Assembly: GCA_021797225.1 (NCBI GenBank)
Contig: JAKAAE010000004.1
Location: 1 to 31,339 of the forward strand
Reading direction: 5' to 3'
Length of the DNA: 31,339 bases
DNA from: Thermoplasmata archaeon
GTDB taxonomy: Archaea; Thermoplasmatota; Thermoplasmata; Thermoplasmatales; Thermoplasmataceae
This document shows positions 7,702-15,688 of this stretch, piece after piece. The first letter of the stretch is position 1; every line of letters starts with the position of its first letter. The notes beneath the pieces were generated by a model. It did not search any database, had not been told where the DNA came from, and worked only from the letters and a program-made list of their open reading frames with translations. Made by a program: the position numbers and the translations under genes.

Positions 7702-9324
7702 ATGTCGGCAATAATACTTATAACACTGGCCGTATTGGCTACGGTGGCCCGTGTAATCGGGCTGATAATACTCTCTATAATTATGGGATGGTTCCTGGCA
7801 TATGCCTCGATAAAATCAAAATTTTTTGAGAATATTTACATAATCCTCATTGAAATATTTGAATCGGTTCCAGTAATTACGTTCTTTCCCATAGTTCTGA
7901 TTATTTTTATTACCAGAATCGGGGGAACGCTTGGTGTGGAACTTGCAGCTGATTTTCTTGTTTTCACCGCGGTCGTATGGAACATATGGATGGGTGAATA
8001 CCAGGCATTTAAGACCGTTCCAAGGGAAATGGTTGAAGTGGTTGAAAATTCCCGTTTCGGATTATTTTCCAAATTGAGATATCTTTATATTCCATTTTCC
8101 GTGCCAAGAATTACTGCAAATCTCTTTCCCAGCGTCTCCGATGGTTTTTTTTATATTACAGTTAGCGAGGTATTCGAGGTTGGAATACATACTTACCAGA
8201 CTTTCGGAATAGGTTCTGTTCTGGACACCTTTGTTGCAGATGGGCAATTATTCAACATAGAAATGGCACTGCTCATAATGGGCATTGCAATAGTTGCAAT
8301 TATAATAATACTACGGGAGTTCAGTAAATATGCCGTCGGGAGATACACACTGGATACGGATGCTCCTGTAATGAAACGTGGTAGATTAAATCTCAAGGAA
8401 ACTACCAGAGTATTTGCTGTTCTTTCCAAAAATCCACTCACCAGGCTAGCCAGATATTACAAGTACAGGGAAGGGGACAAACACGAAGAAACATATGAAA
8501 AGAAGGAAAAAAAACAGAAGAGATTTAAATATGTATATGCGGTAATAGGTATAATTATTTTAATAGCAATACTTTACGAAGCCATATCACTTATTACATC
8601 TGTGAAATTGAGTGAGTGGGGGGTTCTTATAGGTAAAACACCATCACTCCTCATTGGCCTTGGATACGATTATCTCCGGGTTGGAACAATATTGCTCGTA
8701 TCCATGATAATTGCCATCTTCCTTGGATACTACCTTGCAGTAAATAGAAGGGCAGAAAAATATGGAATTCCATTAATCCAGTCACTAAGTGCGTATCCTG
8801 CACCAATATATTTTCCATTTCTTTTTATACTGACAGAACCTTTTATATTCAGTATATTCGGTGTATACACAAATGAGCTTTACGTTTTATCTCTGGGATT
8901 CATAAGTACGTTCTATTATGTATTTTATTCATTCTGGATGGGTGTAAAGGCAATGCCATCTGAATACTGGGAAATTACCAGAAACCTGAATCTGGGATAT
9001 TTCAGGAAGATGAGAAAGGTGATACTGCCATCAACATTTCCATATCTCATCAGTGGTATTTCATCCACAATAAACAGTGCGTGGGGAGGTCTTATGATAG
9101 GCGAATACTGGCCGGCCATATACGGCACCCATTCATTGACCGTACAAACGGGTCTGATGAAAACTATTGATATAGCGACCGCCACCGGTGATATCGCACT
9201 TGCTGCATGGGGGTCACTAATATTCGGAATAATAGTTGCAGTATACTCAGTGCTATTCACCAGAAAGATGATGGACCTAGCCCAGAAGAAATATGTAGCA
9301 GAGGAAGGTGTGTATGCGGCATAA
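7702..9324 (+). CDS. ABC permease, two permease halves fused
   Basis: This 540-residue membrane protein contains two binding-protein-dependent permease domains in one chain, so it can form the whole transmembrane pore. The first half (about 1-225) has its coupling EAA loop at about 99-120 (EYQAFKTVPREMVEVVEN). A charged linker with KHEETYEKKEKKQKR follows. The second half (about 290-525) has WMGVKAMPSEYWEITRNLNL and then VILPSTFPYLISG, the standard sequence of this transporter class. About ten to twelve membrane segments are visible. I chose the ATG at 7702 because GAGGTG at 7691-7696 is well spaced; a GTG two codons earlier overlaps that site. The EAA loops dock on the ATPase of the preceding gene. 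Substrate unknown. Confidence 0.88.
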   Translation: MSAIILITLAVLATVARVIGLIILSIIMGWFLAYASIKSKFFENIYIILIEIFESVPVITFFPIVLIIFITRIGGTLGVELAADFLVFTAVVWNIWMGEYQAFKTVPREMVEVVENSRFGLFSKLRYLYIPFSVPRITANLFPSVSDGFFYITVSEVFEVGIHTYQTFGIGSVLDTFVADGQLFNIEMALLIMGIAIVAIIIILREFSKYAVGRYTLDTDAPVMKRGRLNLKETTRVFAVLSKNPLTRLARYYKYREGDKHEETYEKKEKKQKRFKYVYAVIGIIILIAILYEAISLITSVKLSEWGVLIGKTPSLLIGLGYDYLRVGTILLVSMIIAIFLGYYLAVNRRAEKYGIPLIQSLSAYPAPIYFPFLFILTEPFIFSIFGVYTNELYVLSLGFISTFYYVFYSFWMGVKAMPSEYWEITRNLNLGYFRKMRKVILPSTFPYLISGISSTINSAWGGLMIGEYWPAIYGTHSLTVQTGLMKTIDIATATGDIALAAWGSLIFGIIVAVYSVLFTRKMMDLAQKKYVAEEGVYAA

Positions 9325-9410
9325 TCCGTTATGATATATATTATGCCACTGTATTTTTATATCCATCAAATAACATTAATATTATTAATACAATATGTAT
9401 ATACTTTATT

Positions 9411-9878
9411 ATGGATGTAATAGACCCTGATGCCAGAATAGCAGATCTTCTGGGGCTCCTCTATGTACTGAACAATATATTCGACGGAAAAACAGATCTC
9501 TACCAGCTGGAAAAGGAAATGGAAGTAGATCTTGACGATTTGATGCCTATAGTTTATACCGCTTCTAATCTTGGACTTGTAAATGCAGAATCCGGAGATA
9601 TAAGCATATCACAGAAGGGAATAGAATACATAAAATCAGGCATGAATCAGAGAAAACAGATTATACGTGAATCATTAAAAAACATAGAGCCATTTAAAAC
9701 GGCACTTTCCATGGGATCATTCAGCCTGGATGATATAATTGATAGGTTAAAGGAGAATGACGTTCCCACATTTAACAATCCTGACGGATCCCATGACTTG
9801 GAGGTAATACTGATTGAGTGGGGGATATATTCCAGGCTCCTGAAGAAGACTGACGATGGTTTTGAGGTAACATCATAA
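9411..9878 (+). CDS. AAA-associated C-terminal domain protein (ABC accessory)
   Basis: This 155-residue protein resembles the AAA-associated C-terminal domain (PF09821), usually fused to the C terminus of nitrate/taurine-type ABC ATPases. Here it is a separate gene 86 bases after the permease. It has a winged-helix-like N-terminal half (residues about 5-75, with LLGLLYVLNNIFDGKTDLYQ) and a C-terminal half with SFSLDDIIDRLKENDVPTFN and ILIEWGIYSRLLKK, typical of the family. I chose the ATG at 9411, the first codon of MDVIDPDARI; a TATA-like ATGTATATAC at about 9394-9403 could give it its own transcript. It may gate the transporter or sense its substrate (inference). The 3' end overlaps the convergent esterase gene by six bases. 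Confidence 0.75.
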   Translation: MDVIDPDARIADLLGLLYVLNNIFDGKTDLYQLEKEMEVDLDDLMPIVYTASNLGLVNAESGDISISQKGIEYIKSGMNQRKQIIRESLKNIEPFKTALSMGSFSLDDIIDRLKENDVPTFNNPDGSHDLEVILIEWGIYSRLLKKTDDGFEVTS

Positions 9879-10784
9879 ATAGTCAGGTATGACTCTGGCC
9901 ACCATCTTTACAATTGTTTTTGCACTATCAGAAATTTCAAAATCTGTAGCAGAACCATGGATCATGCCTATTCCCCGTATTCCAACTGCGGCTACACCTG
10001 CCTGCCTTAATTTTTTAACATAGCTCTCTTCAGGATCCCTCAATGGGTCATATTCGTTGGATATTACTATGGCAGGTGGAAGTCCGGACAGGTTATCTGC
10101 AGTTGCAGGAGAAAAATAAGGGTCTATATAGTCCTTCATGTCCCGGGAATAGAGAGAACCGAAATAGCTTATCATTTTTCCGGTAATTACATAATCATCC
10201 CCATATTCTATAAACGATCGTGAAAAGTTATCCGGTGCCAGACTGGGATAAAACAGAATTTGAACCACCGGCATCTCTGTTTTCATGTCCCTGGATTTAA
10301 GGCAAAGACCAGCTGAAAGATTTGCACCTGCACTGTCACCGCCTACTCCTATTTTTCCATCTATGCCGAATTTATCCATATTCTGTATTATATAGTGGAA
10401 AGAATCATAGGCATCATTGAATGCATCAGGATACTTATTTTCTGGAGCAAGCCTGTATTCAACAGATATAATTTTTACTCCAGACTCCTTTGCAAGAAAT
10501 CTGCAGAAATTATCATATGTTTCTAAATTGCCGAAAAGGAAACCCCCTCCATGGTAATACACCAGGGCAGATTTTGGTTTTCCATCACTGTACATTCTAG
10601 CCTTCAACGATCTTCCCCTGAGTTCTATTTCATAATCTTTGATTTCTTTAATATCAATCTTTTCACCCTGGGAACTTATAGACGTTTCATCCATAAAGTT
10701 TCTGAGCATTGCTGGATTTATTTTTGTTATATCGCCTGCATTTTTCGACATTTCTATCAATGTTTTAAAATCTGGATCTACCAT
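9873..10784 (-). CDS. HSL-type alpha/beta-hydrolase esterase
   Basis: This 303-residue protein is a carboxylesterase of the hormone-sensitive-lipase family. The oxyanion motif HGGG is at 78-81, the nucleophile elbow GDSAG at 149-153 (Ser151), the catalytic Asp at about 246 (EYDPLRD) and His at about 276 (MIHG). An N-terminal cap region of about 60 residues precedes the core, which is the normal layout and length for thermophilic archaeal esterases. It should hydrolyse short acyl esters in the cytoplasm; no signal peptide is present. The ATG at 10784 has a TATA-like box about 20-28 bases upstream. It is divergent from the SIS gene and tail to tail with the ABC accessory gene. Natural substrate unknown. 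Confidence 0.9.
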   Translation of the reverse strand: MVDPDFKTLIEMSKNAGDITKINPAMLRNFMDETSISSQGEKIDIKEIKDYEIELRGRSLKARMYSDGKPKSALVYYHGGGFLFGNLETYDNFCRFLAKESGVKIISVEYRLAPENKYPDAFNDAYDSFHYIIQNMDKFGIDGKIGVGGDSAGANLSAGLCLKSRDMKTEMPVVQILFYPSLAPDNFSRSFIEYGDDYVITGKMISYFGSLYSRDMKDYIDPYFSPATADNLSGLPPAIVISNEYDPLRDPEESYVKKLRQAGVAAVGIRGIGMIHGSATDFEISDSAKTIVKMVARVIPDYL

Positions 10785-10896
10785 GTATATCCAGTATGTT
10801 ATAATATTTTAACCTTATGAGCTGGCCACATTCAACTTTAAATTTATAATGATAGCTACACAAAAATAACTATATGCCTGTAAGCATTATTCACAT

Positions 10897-11937
10897 ATGA
10901 CAGATACAGTACCTGAAAAAAGGGTAAAACATCCATATTTTATGTATGATATGATGAGAGAAACCCCGGATTCGCTGAACATAACTAAAAAGACTATGGA
11001 AAATCTGGATTATTCATTTCTGCTTAACAGGCCATTGTTGTTCACAGGCAACGGTACTGCGTACCACGCTGCACAAATAGGGGCAGGATTTCTTTATAAA
11101 TCCGATTTAAAATATTCATTTGTGCAGTCCTTTGAACTATTAAATTATTATATGCCGGTGCATGGCACAGTTGTAGGTATATCGAACAGCGGGAAAACAA
11201 AATCCACTATAGACTCACTGGTATATCAGAAAAAATTTGCATATATAGCAGGGATAACACATTATCATGGAACACCAATGGAACACATCTCAGATAAAAG
11301 CATCGTAATCGATTCTGATGATAAATCTCTCTGCAACACCAAGTCATTTTTTGATAATGCAATAGCGGCAATGTACATAGGATCGCAGTATTCTCATCTT
11401 CCGGTTGATATTAACGCTGTAATGGGAGCTGTTAAGGACCTGATCGTATCAATGGATTCGAAGATAAGAAAGCTTGCCCATGAACTTGCACATGTAAACA
11501 GGATATTTGTACTAGGTGCGGGACCGGAGGAACCTGTGGCAAGGGAAGCAGCACAGAAGATAAAGGAGGCTACCCATATACATGCCGAAGGAATCGAGCT
11601 TGAAGAATTCATTCACGGCTGCACATCACTTATAGATGAAAAGTCACTTCTAATTATAATCAATAGCAGAACAGTGGAAAACCGCTCAATGGATATAGTA
11701 AAGGCATGCAAGGTTGTGGGGACAAAAACATTTACAATTAATGGGGAAGGTGATTACCACGTTGATGTAGCAGATTTAGGAGACGAATATCTCAATGCCC
11801 TGTTGAACATGGTACCTCTATATTATCTGGCATACTATCTGGCAGTTGAAAATAATATCAATCCTGATTTATTGAGATTTGATGAGGAAAACTACAGAAA
11901 GTTCGACGATATAGTTTTTCCTCCCGGAGCCCATTAA
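10897..11937 (+). CDS. Double-SIS protein, GlmS isomerase-like
   Basis: This 346-residue protein carries two sugar isomerase (SIS) domains like the C-terminal half of GlmS but lacks the N-terminal glutaminase. The first domain has FTGNGTAYHAAQIGAGFLY and SNSGKT (96-101). The second has VLGAGPEEPVA and KIKEATHIHAEG (221-232), and H240 lies in EEFIHGC; the Glu and His match GlmS isomerase positions. The GlmS C-terminal lysine motif is not obvious. Candidates are a glucosamine-6-phosphate deaminase of the archaeal SIS type (GlmD) or another aminosugar or ketose phosphate isomerase. A TATA-like AACTATATG at about 10868-10876 sits about 25 bases before the ATG. It stands alone, so pathway context is missing. 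Confidence 0.8.
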   Translation: MTDTVPEKRVKHPYFMYDMMRETPDSLNITKKTMENLDYSFLLNRPLLFTGNGTAYHAAQIGAGFLYKSDLKYSFVQSFELLNYYMPVHGTVVGISNSGKTKSTIDSLVYQKKFAYIAGITHYHGTPMEHISDKSIVIDSDDKSLCNTKSFFDNAIAAMYIGSQYSHLPVDINAVMGAVKDLIVSMDSKIRKLAHELAHVNRIFVLGAGPEEPVAREAAQKIKEATHIHAEGIELEEFIHGCTSLIDEKSLLIIINSRTVENRSMDIVKACKVVGTKTFTINGEGDYHVDVADLGDEYLNALLNMVPLYYLAYYLAVENNINPDLLRFDEENYRKFDDIVFPPGAH

Positions 11938-11943
11938 TTTATT

Positions 11944-12108
11944 TTATCGAATCGTACAATTACTGCTGAAGTACCTTACATCAACACTCTTTCCATTGTT
12001 GTAGTACTCTGTACTGTTATGGGGATAGAAGTATATAACTACAGATGAGACTAATATTACCACAATTATAATCGAAATTATTATTTTGTAATGGGATTTA
12101 ATATTCAC
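11944..12108 (-). pseudogene. Truncated fourth copy of the exported protein family
   Basis: A GTG-started frame of 54 codons reads KIIISIIIVVILVSSVVIYF followed by YPHNSTEYYNNGKSVDVRYF and then a stop. This is the membrane anchor and start of the exported domain of the two downstream-oriented paralogues at 12125 and 12979. Nothing of the remaining 230 or so residues follows, and SNCTIR ends the frame. It lies just after the 12125 gene, in the same orientation, as the last unit of the tandem array. It is best read as a copy truncated during tandem duplication or deletion; a functional short anchor peptide cannot be excluded. Confidence 0.72.
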
Positions 12109-12124
12109 ATTAACGCCTTAATAT

Positions 12125-12982
12125 TTATTTACCCAGCAGGGTATTAAGATATACATTTGTAAACATAGACCCCTCAGGGGCATTCATAGTGTAGATATTA
12201 TGCTCTGTTGAATTGTTTATAAATATTTTATTCATTGTATTATTATAATACGAATAGAATTCATACTCATTTCCAGGAACTGTAAATAAATAATAATAGC
12301 CATTTGTTATATTAATATCATATATCCTGGAATTATTCATGTCATATGCAAAGAATTCACTATTCAATCCTGGATCAGCACCTGTTGTACCTGTTTCATT
12401 TACAAAACCGTATACAGCACTCTCCTGAACAGTGTCAATATAGTATACATTATACAGCTTACCGGCAGATATCTTAACAGTAAAATTGTAATAATTGTCA
12501 TTTAAATACCCGTCTATTCCAATAACCTTTACAATAAAGCACATGCTGCCGCTGTAGTTCAGCCTAGCAGTATTACGGTTTACAGTGCATGTCTGTTTTA
12601 TTGTACCGTTGTAATGGCCACCATAAATAACACAGGTATCTTTCCCTGTAACTGTAACATATACATATTTTGCATTTACTGTACTGCCTGTCAGGTTTAC
12701 AGGCATGCATGCACATGAGAAATATCCCGACTCATTATAGGCTAAAGGTTCAACACTTGTATTAAGGTAAACAAATTTACCATTATCATAGTATGATGAT
12801 ACATGGTAATGATTGTGTTTTAGCAGGGCAGGGTCCTTATTGAAATACTTTAATGTAATGCTTCTTCCATTGTTGTAGTATTCCGTACTGTTATGTGGAT
12901 AGAAGTATATTACTGCAGTGGAGATTAATATTACTGCTATTATTATCGAAATTATTATTTTATTTGATTTTTTAAGAGTCAT
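12125..12982 (-). CDS. Exported membrane-anchored protein, tandem family
   Basis: This 285-residue protein begins MTLKKSNK and then a single hydrophobic segment (about 9-27), giving an N-terminal membrane anchor with the rest outside the cell. The exterior part is rich in Tyr, Asn, Thr and potential N-glycosylation sites (NGT, NST, NLT) and contains a few cysteines (FSCACMP). Its last 100 residues include SAVYGFVNETGT and ITNGYYYLFTVPGNEYEFYS, a beta-sandwich-like module shared with the two genes upstream in the operon, resembling carboxypeptidase-regulatory-like repeats (inference). Unlike them it lacks the KRYVINSDDL ending. The start overlaps the previous stop as ATGA, indicating translational coupling. 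Function unknown; a surface or S-layer-associated role is plausible. Confidence 0.75.
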   Translation of the reverse strand: MTLKKSNKIIISIIIAVILISTAVIYFYPHNSTEYYNNGRSITLKYFNKDPALLKHNHYHVSSYYDNGKFVYLNTSVEPLAYNESGYFSCACMPVNLTGSTVNAKYVYVTVTGKDTCVIYGGHYNGTIKQTCTVNRNTARLNYSGSMCFIVKVIGIDGYLNDNYYNFTVKISAGKLYNVYYIDTVQESAVYGFVNETGTTGADPGLNSEFFAYDMNNSRIYDINITNGYYYLFTVPGNEYEFYSYYNNTMNKIFINNSTEHNIYTMNAPEGSMFTNVYLNTLLGK

Positions 12983-13016
12983 AAGTCGTCACTATTTATT
13001 ACATAACGTTTACTGC
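12891..13016. repeat. 126-base direct repeat, copy A
   Basis: This stretch matches 13715-13840 with a single visible mismatch. It spans the end of one reading frame (the shared YVINSDDL tail) and the anchor of the next, so whole gene junctions are duplicated. Confidence 0.9.
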
Positions 13017-13806
13017 TTCCACTCGATATTGTTCTATTGCCTATTGTCCCTATTTCCTTCAAAGTGCCATTGTTCAGTGAATACAGTGTATATGCAGTAT
13101 CAGGATGTACAAAATAATAATAGTATCCATTATGTACATTTACTATATTCATATGTGAATTGTTTTCGTTTTCTATAATAAACTCACCATTTACCCTGTC
13201 TATGTTTCCAGTGCCTGTATAATCAACATGGCCGTATAATGCACTCTGTACCTGTGTTGTTATGTAGTATGTATTTGTCAATTTCCCTGATGATACCTCT
13301 AGATTAATATTGCAGTTTGTGGCATTGAAATTATATACCAACCCTACCACACTTATATTCCCTGTATTTTTTGCATTTACCTCTATCCTTCCCAATTTTT
13401 CATTGTAACAGTATTCAGTATTTTTATAATTAATAAATCCATATGCTTTTCTGTCCTGCAGAATTATATTTATTTTGTTTGATTTCAGGTTGTGTGTTAT
13501 TATGTTCAGGGAAAAATGGTAATTATATGGTTCTGGTTTAGCAAAATCGTTGTACCTGCATGCCAATAATGTAGAATTTAGATAGGACTGTTTTCCATTA
13601 TCAATTGAATATGATGACAGAGGGTATTTGCCACAATGGTACCCAACATCACACATGTGCACAGGAGAATATTTTAAATCTATGTTCTTTCCTTCATTGT
13701 AGTACTGTGTATCATTATGTGGATAGAAGTATATTACTGCAGTGGAGATTAATATTACTGCTATTATTATCGAAATTATTATTTTATATGATTTTTTAAG
13801 AGTCAT
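12979..13806 (-). CDS. Exported membrane-anchored protein, tandem family
   Basis: This 275-residue protein starts MTLKKSYK with the same hydrophobic anchor as the next gene (about residues 9-27), differing from it by only one residue in the first 30. The exterior domain has several cysteines and histidines (HMCDVGYHCGKYP) and Asn-rich potential glycosylation sites. The C-terminal module contains SALYGHVDYTGTGNIDRVNG and VHNGYYYYFVHPDTAYTLYS, ending SGSSKRYVINSDDL exactly as the upstream 518-residue protein ends. It overlaps the genes on both sides by four bases (ATGA), so the three appear to be one operon. Function is not recognised; shared ends suggest exchange or recent duplication between neighbours. 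Confidence 0.75.
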   Translation of the reverse strand: MTLKKSYKIIISIIIAVILISTAVIYFYPHNDTQYYNEGKNIDLKYSPVHMCDVGYHCGKYPLSSYSIDNGKQSYLNSTLLACRYNDFAKPEPYNYHFSLNIITHNLKSNKINIILQDRKAYGFINYKNTEYCYNEKLGRIEVNAKNTGNISVVGLVYNFNATNCNINLEVSSGKLTNTYYITTQVQSALYGHVDYTGTGNIDRVNGEFIIENENNSHMNIVNVHNGYYYYFVHPDTAYTLYSLNNGTLKEIGTIGNRTISSGSSKRYVINSDDL

Positions 13807-13840
13807 AAGTCGTCACTATTTATTACATAACGTTTACTGC
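13715..13840. repeat. 126-base direct repeat, copy B
   Basis: This is the second copy of the junction repeat, offset 824 bases from copy A. The only difference seen is Asn versus Tyr at codon 7 of the following gene. A much more diverged relative of its anchor part lies at about 12000-12100. Confidence 0.9.
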
Positions 13841-15359
13841 CTCCATCCTTCAGTTCACTCCCATTAATTGTTGTTAATTTGTTAAGTTTTTTTGATGAAT
13901 GTGTATATATTGAATATTCAGTTCCAGGTTCTGCATAGAAAAGGTAATGTCCATTGACTATTGGAACCTGGTAGTATTCGCCATTTTCTGTATCCTTTAT
14001 GTACACGTGCCTGTTATTGACCCTGTCTACATTATGTGTGCCTGTATAATCAACATGGCCGTATATAGCAGATGCTGTAACAGCATTTATCGTCTCTTTT
14101 GCCTCTGCACCTGCCTTTAACCCCGGCGCGCTGGACCCCTGCACATAGTAATTCTGGTATGTCAGTGTCAGTGTCCTGTTCACAGAAAGGTCTGAATTAG
14201 GAATGCATATGTATGCACAGGTGCCAGCTGAGTATACATTCTGTCCGGATTTTACATAGCTGCATTTATCAGATGTGGAGTAATTCCCGCCTTTTATGTG
14301 GAATGTTACACCTGCCTCATTGTTGCTGCATGATGTATCCTTTGATGTTAGGCAGTGTATAAGGTTGTATGCTGTCATTGATGCTTCATAGGCTGTAACT
14401 GCATAGCCAGCGACAGGAAGAAGGGACATGCCGTCCAGCATAAGGGATGCAATATCGTTACTCTCCTTTAATGCCTTGCCATCGGATGTTATGTTCATCC
14501 CATATCCGTTTCCATTGTGTTTGAGCATGTCTACCTCAGGGCCATTGCCTGACATCTCTATGGAGAATGTCATTTTATCAGGGTATGAAGATGCGCATAT
14601 ATCACCGCCATTCGTTACCTCCCTTATACAATCAATCTTCCCTGCACCGGTTTCACCTACATTTACCTCAATGATAAGCTTGCTTCCACTTTCAAATTCT
14701 GTATAGGATTCATTGCCGATAATGACATTTGGGCATACATCGCTTGAAGGTGTGCTGGACTTGTTGGCACCAGGGAGGTTGATGTTTCCGTATATGCTTT
14801 CTGTGGGCTGGCATGTGTTAGATAGATAAATAGTATCATTCCCGTCATAGCCTATGGAGGAATACAATGCCTTTGCTACATAAAATGAATGTGTAAACAC
14901 TACTGGACATGAAACACCCCATGAATTGCATATATATGCTGATATGTATGGGGAATTGTAATAACCAGCTGGTGGAGTGTAGTACACTATGTATTCCCCA
15001 GCACTATCGATAGTCTTTGTGCCTATTTGGCATTTGGTGACACCATTAGATTCATATTTGTGAAGAAATACATGCATTGTATCGCTTCCAGAACCCGTGG
15101 ATGTAACATCCACGCATATCTTTAATCTCTTTCCATACCCAAAGACACCTGGAAATGACTGCATTGAAATAGATGCTGTCGGTGCAGGTCCATCTGAAAC
15201 GGATCCACCCCCACCCACTCCACACATGCAGTTAACTTCATGATCTGGGTTAATAAACAGGTAGCTATTGGAAGAATCACTGTTAATACTACCATATGAG
15301 AGTAATACCATCATAAGGTGGATAATCAGGGCAAATAAGACCTTAATCTTATTCTTCAT
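13803..15359 (-). CDS. Large cysteine-rich exported surface protein
   Basis: This 518-residue protein starts MKNKIKVLFALIIHLMMVLL, a likely signal peptide. The exterior part has about 20 cysteines (CMCGVGGGG, YICNSWGVSC, SCSNNEAG and others), which in an acidic exterior could form disulfides. Serine, threonine, glycine and tyrosine dominate. One hydrophobic stretch near the middle (SLMLDGMSLLPVAGYAVTAY) could be buried. The last 90 residues (SAIYGHVDYTGTHNVDRVNN, VNGHYLFYAEPGTEYSIYT, GGSKRYVINSDDL) are the module shared with the two genes that follow. A TATA-like ATTTATATG (about 15380-15388) lies 21-29 bases upstream of the ATG, so this is the first gene of the operon. I do not recognise the main domain. 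Confidence 0.75.
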   Translation of the reverse strand: MKNKIKVLFALIIHLMMVLLSYGSINSDSSNSYLFINPDHEVNCMCGVGGGGSVSDGPAPTASISMQSFPGVFGYGKRLKICVDVTSTGSGSDTMHVFLHKYESNGVTKCQIGTKTIDSAGEYIVYYTPPAGYYNSPYISAYICNSWGVSCPVVFTHSFYVAKALYSSIGYDGNDTIYLSNTCQPTESIYGNINLPGANKSSTPSSDVCPNVIIGNESYTEFESGSKLIIEVNVGETGAGKIDCIREVTNGGDICASSYPDKMTFSIEMSGNGPEVDMLKHNGNGYGMNITSDGKALKESNDIASLMLDGMSLLPVAGYAVTAYEASMTAYNLIHCLTSKDTSCSNNEAGVTFHIKGGNYSTSDKCSYVKSGQNVYSAGTCAYICIPNSDLSVNRTLTLTYQNYYVQGSSAPGLKAGAEAKETINAVTASAIYGHVDYTGTHNVDRVNNRHVYIKDTENGEYYQVPIVNGHYLFYAEPGTEYSIYTHSSKKLNKLTTINGSELKDGGSKRYVINSDDL

Positions 15360-15445
15360 AATAAATATATAAAGTTACTACATATAAATCTTTGTTTCAT
15401 TATTAAATATATACATATAAACTACTACAATTTTTATATATTGAA

Positions 15446-15505
15446 AATATTAATATCAAAATTAATATTAACATCATAACTTTTATCAATAACGGTTATA
15501 TATTA
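15446..15505 (+). promoter_or_regulatory. his operon promoter region with inverted repeat
   Basis: A TATA-like TTATATATTA at 15496-15505 lies about 19-28 bases before the ATG at 15524, the spacing of a leaderless archaeal transcript. Upstream, AATATTAAT (15446-15454) and ATTAATATT (15461-15469) form a 9-base inverted repeat with a 6-base spacer. The gap between the divergent surface-protein and his promoters (15360-15523) is otherwise A+T-rich without a gene. Confidence 0.5.
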
Positions 15506-15523
15506 TATTATTATTCAATTTTT

Positions 15524-15688
15524 ATGGAAAAGGAGATGTATATAAAACCTAATGCCAGCTTTTCGGTATTTACTGTTAGTCTTAGGCATATACATCATCA
15601 TGGGAGGACAGGCATTACAAACGATATGCTATTAAGTTCCCTATCCACCCGTGGTTACCTTGAAAACTCTGGAAAGAAAGCTAAGTGA
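15524..15688 (+). CDS. Putative his leader peptide ORF
   Basis: A 54-codon frame starts at the ATG predicted to be the 5' end of the his transcript and stops at TGA 15686-15688, overlapping the hisZ start by 38 bases in another frame. It contains RHIHHHGRTG: four His codons among five, at 15587-15601. I find no known domain. The arrangement recalls histidine leader peptides of bacterial his operons, though those are shorter. Segments TAATGCC (15550-15556), GGCATAT (15585-15591, over the first His codon), GGCATTA (15611-15617) and ATATGC (15624-15629) can pair in mutually exclusive ways. The internal hisZ GTG lacks a ribosome site, which fits coupling to this frame. A chance ORF or a small conserved protein are the alternatives. 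Confidence 0.5.
   Translation: MEKEMYIKPNASFSVFTVSLRHIHHHGRTGITNDMLLSSLSTRGYLENSGKKAK

Noticed and set aside
15645..15654. CCAC/GTGG hairpin at the hisZ start
   Set aside because: The loop would be only two bases, so the hairpin cannot form as written.
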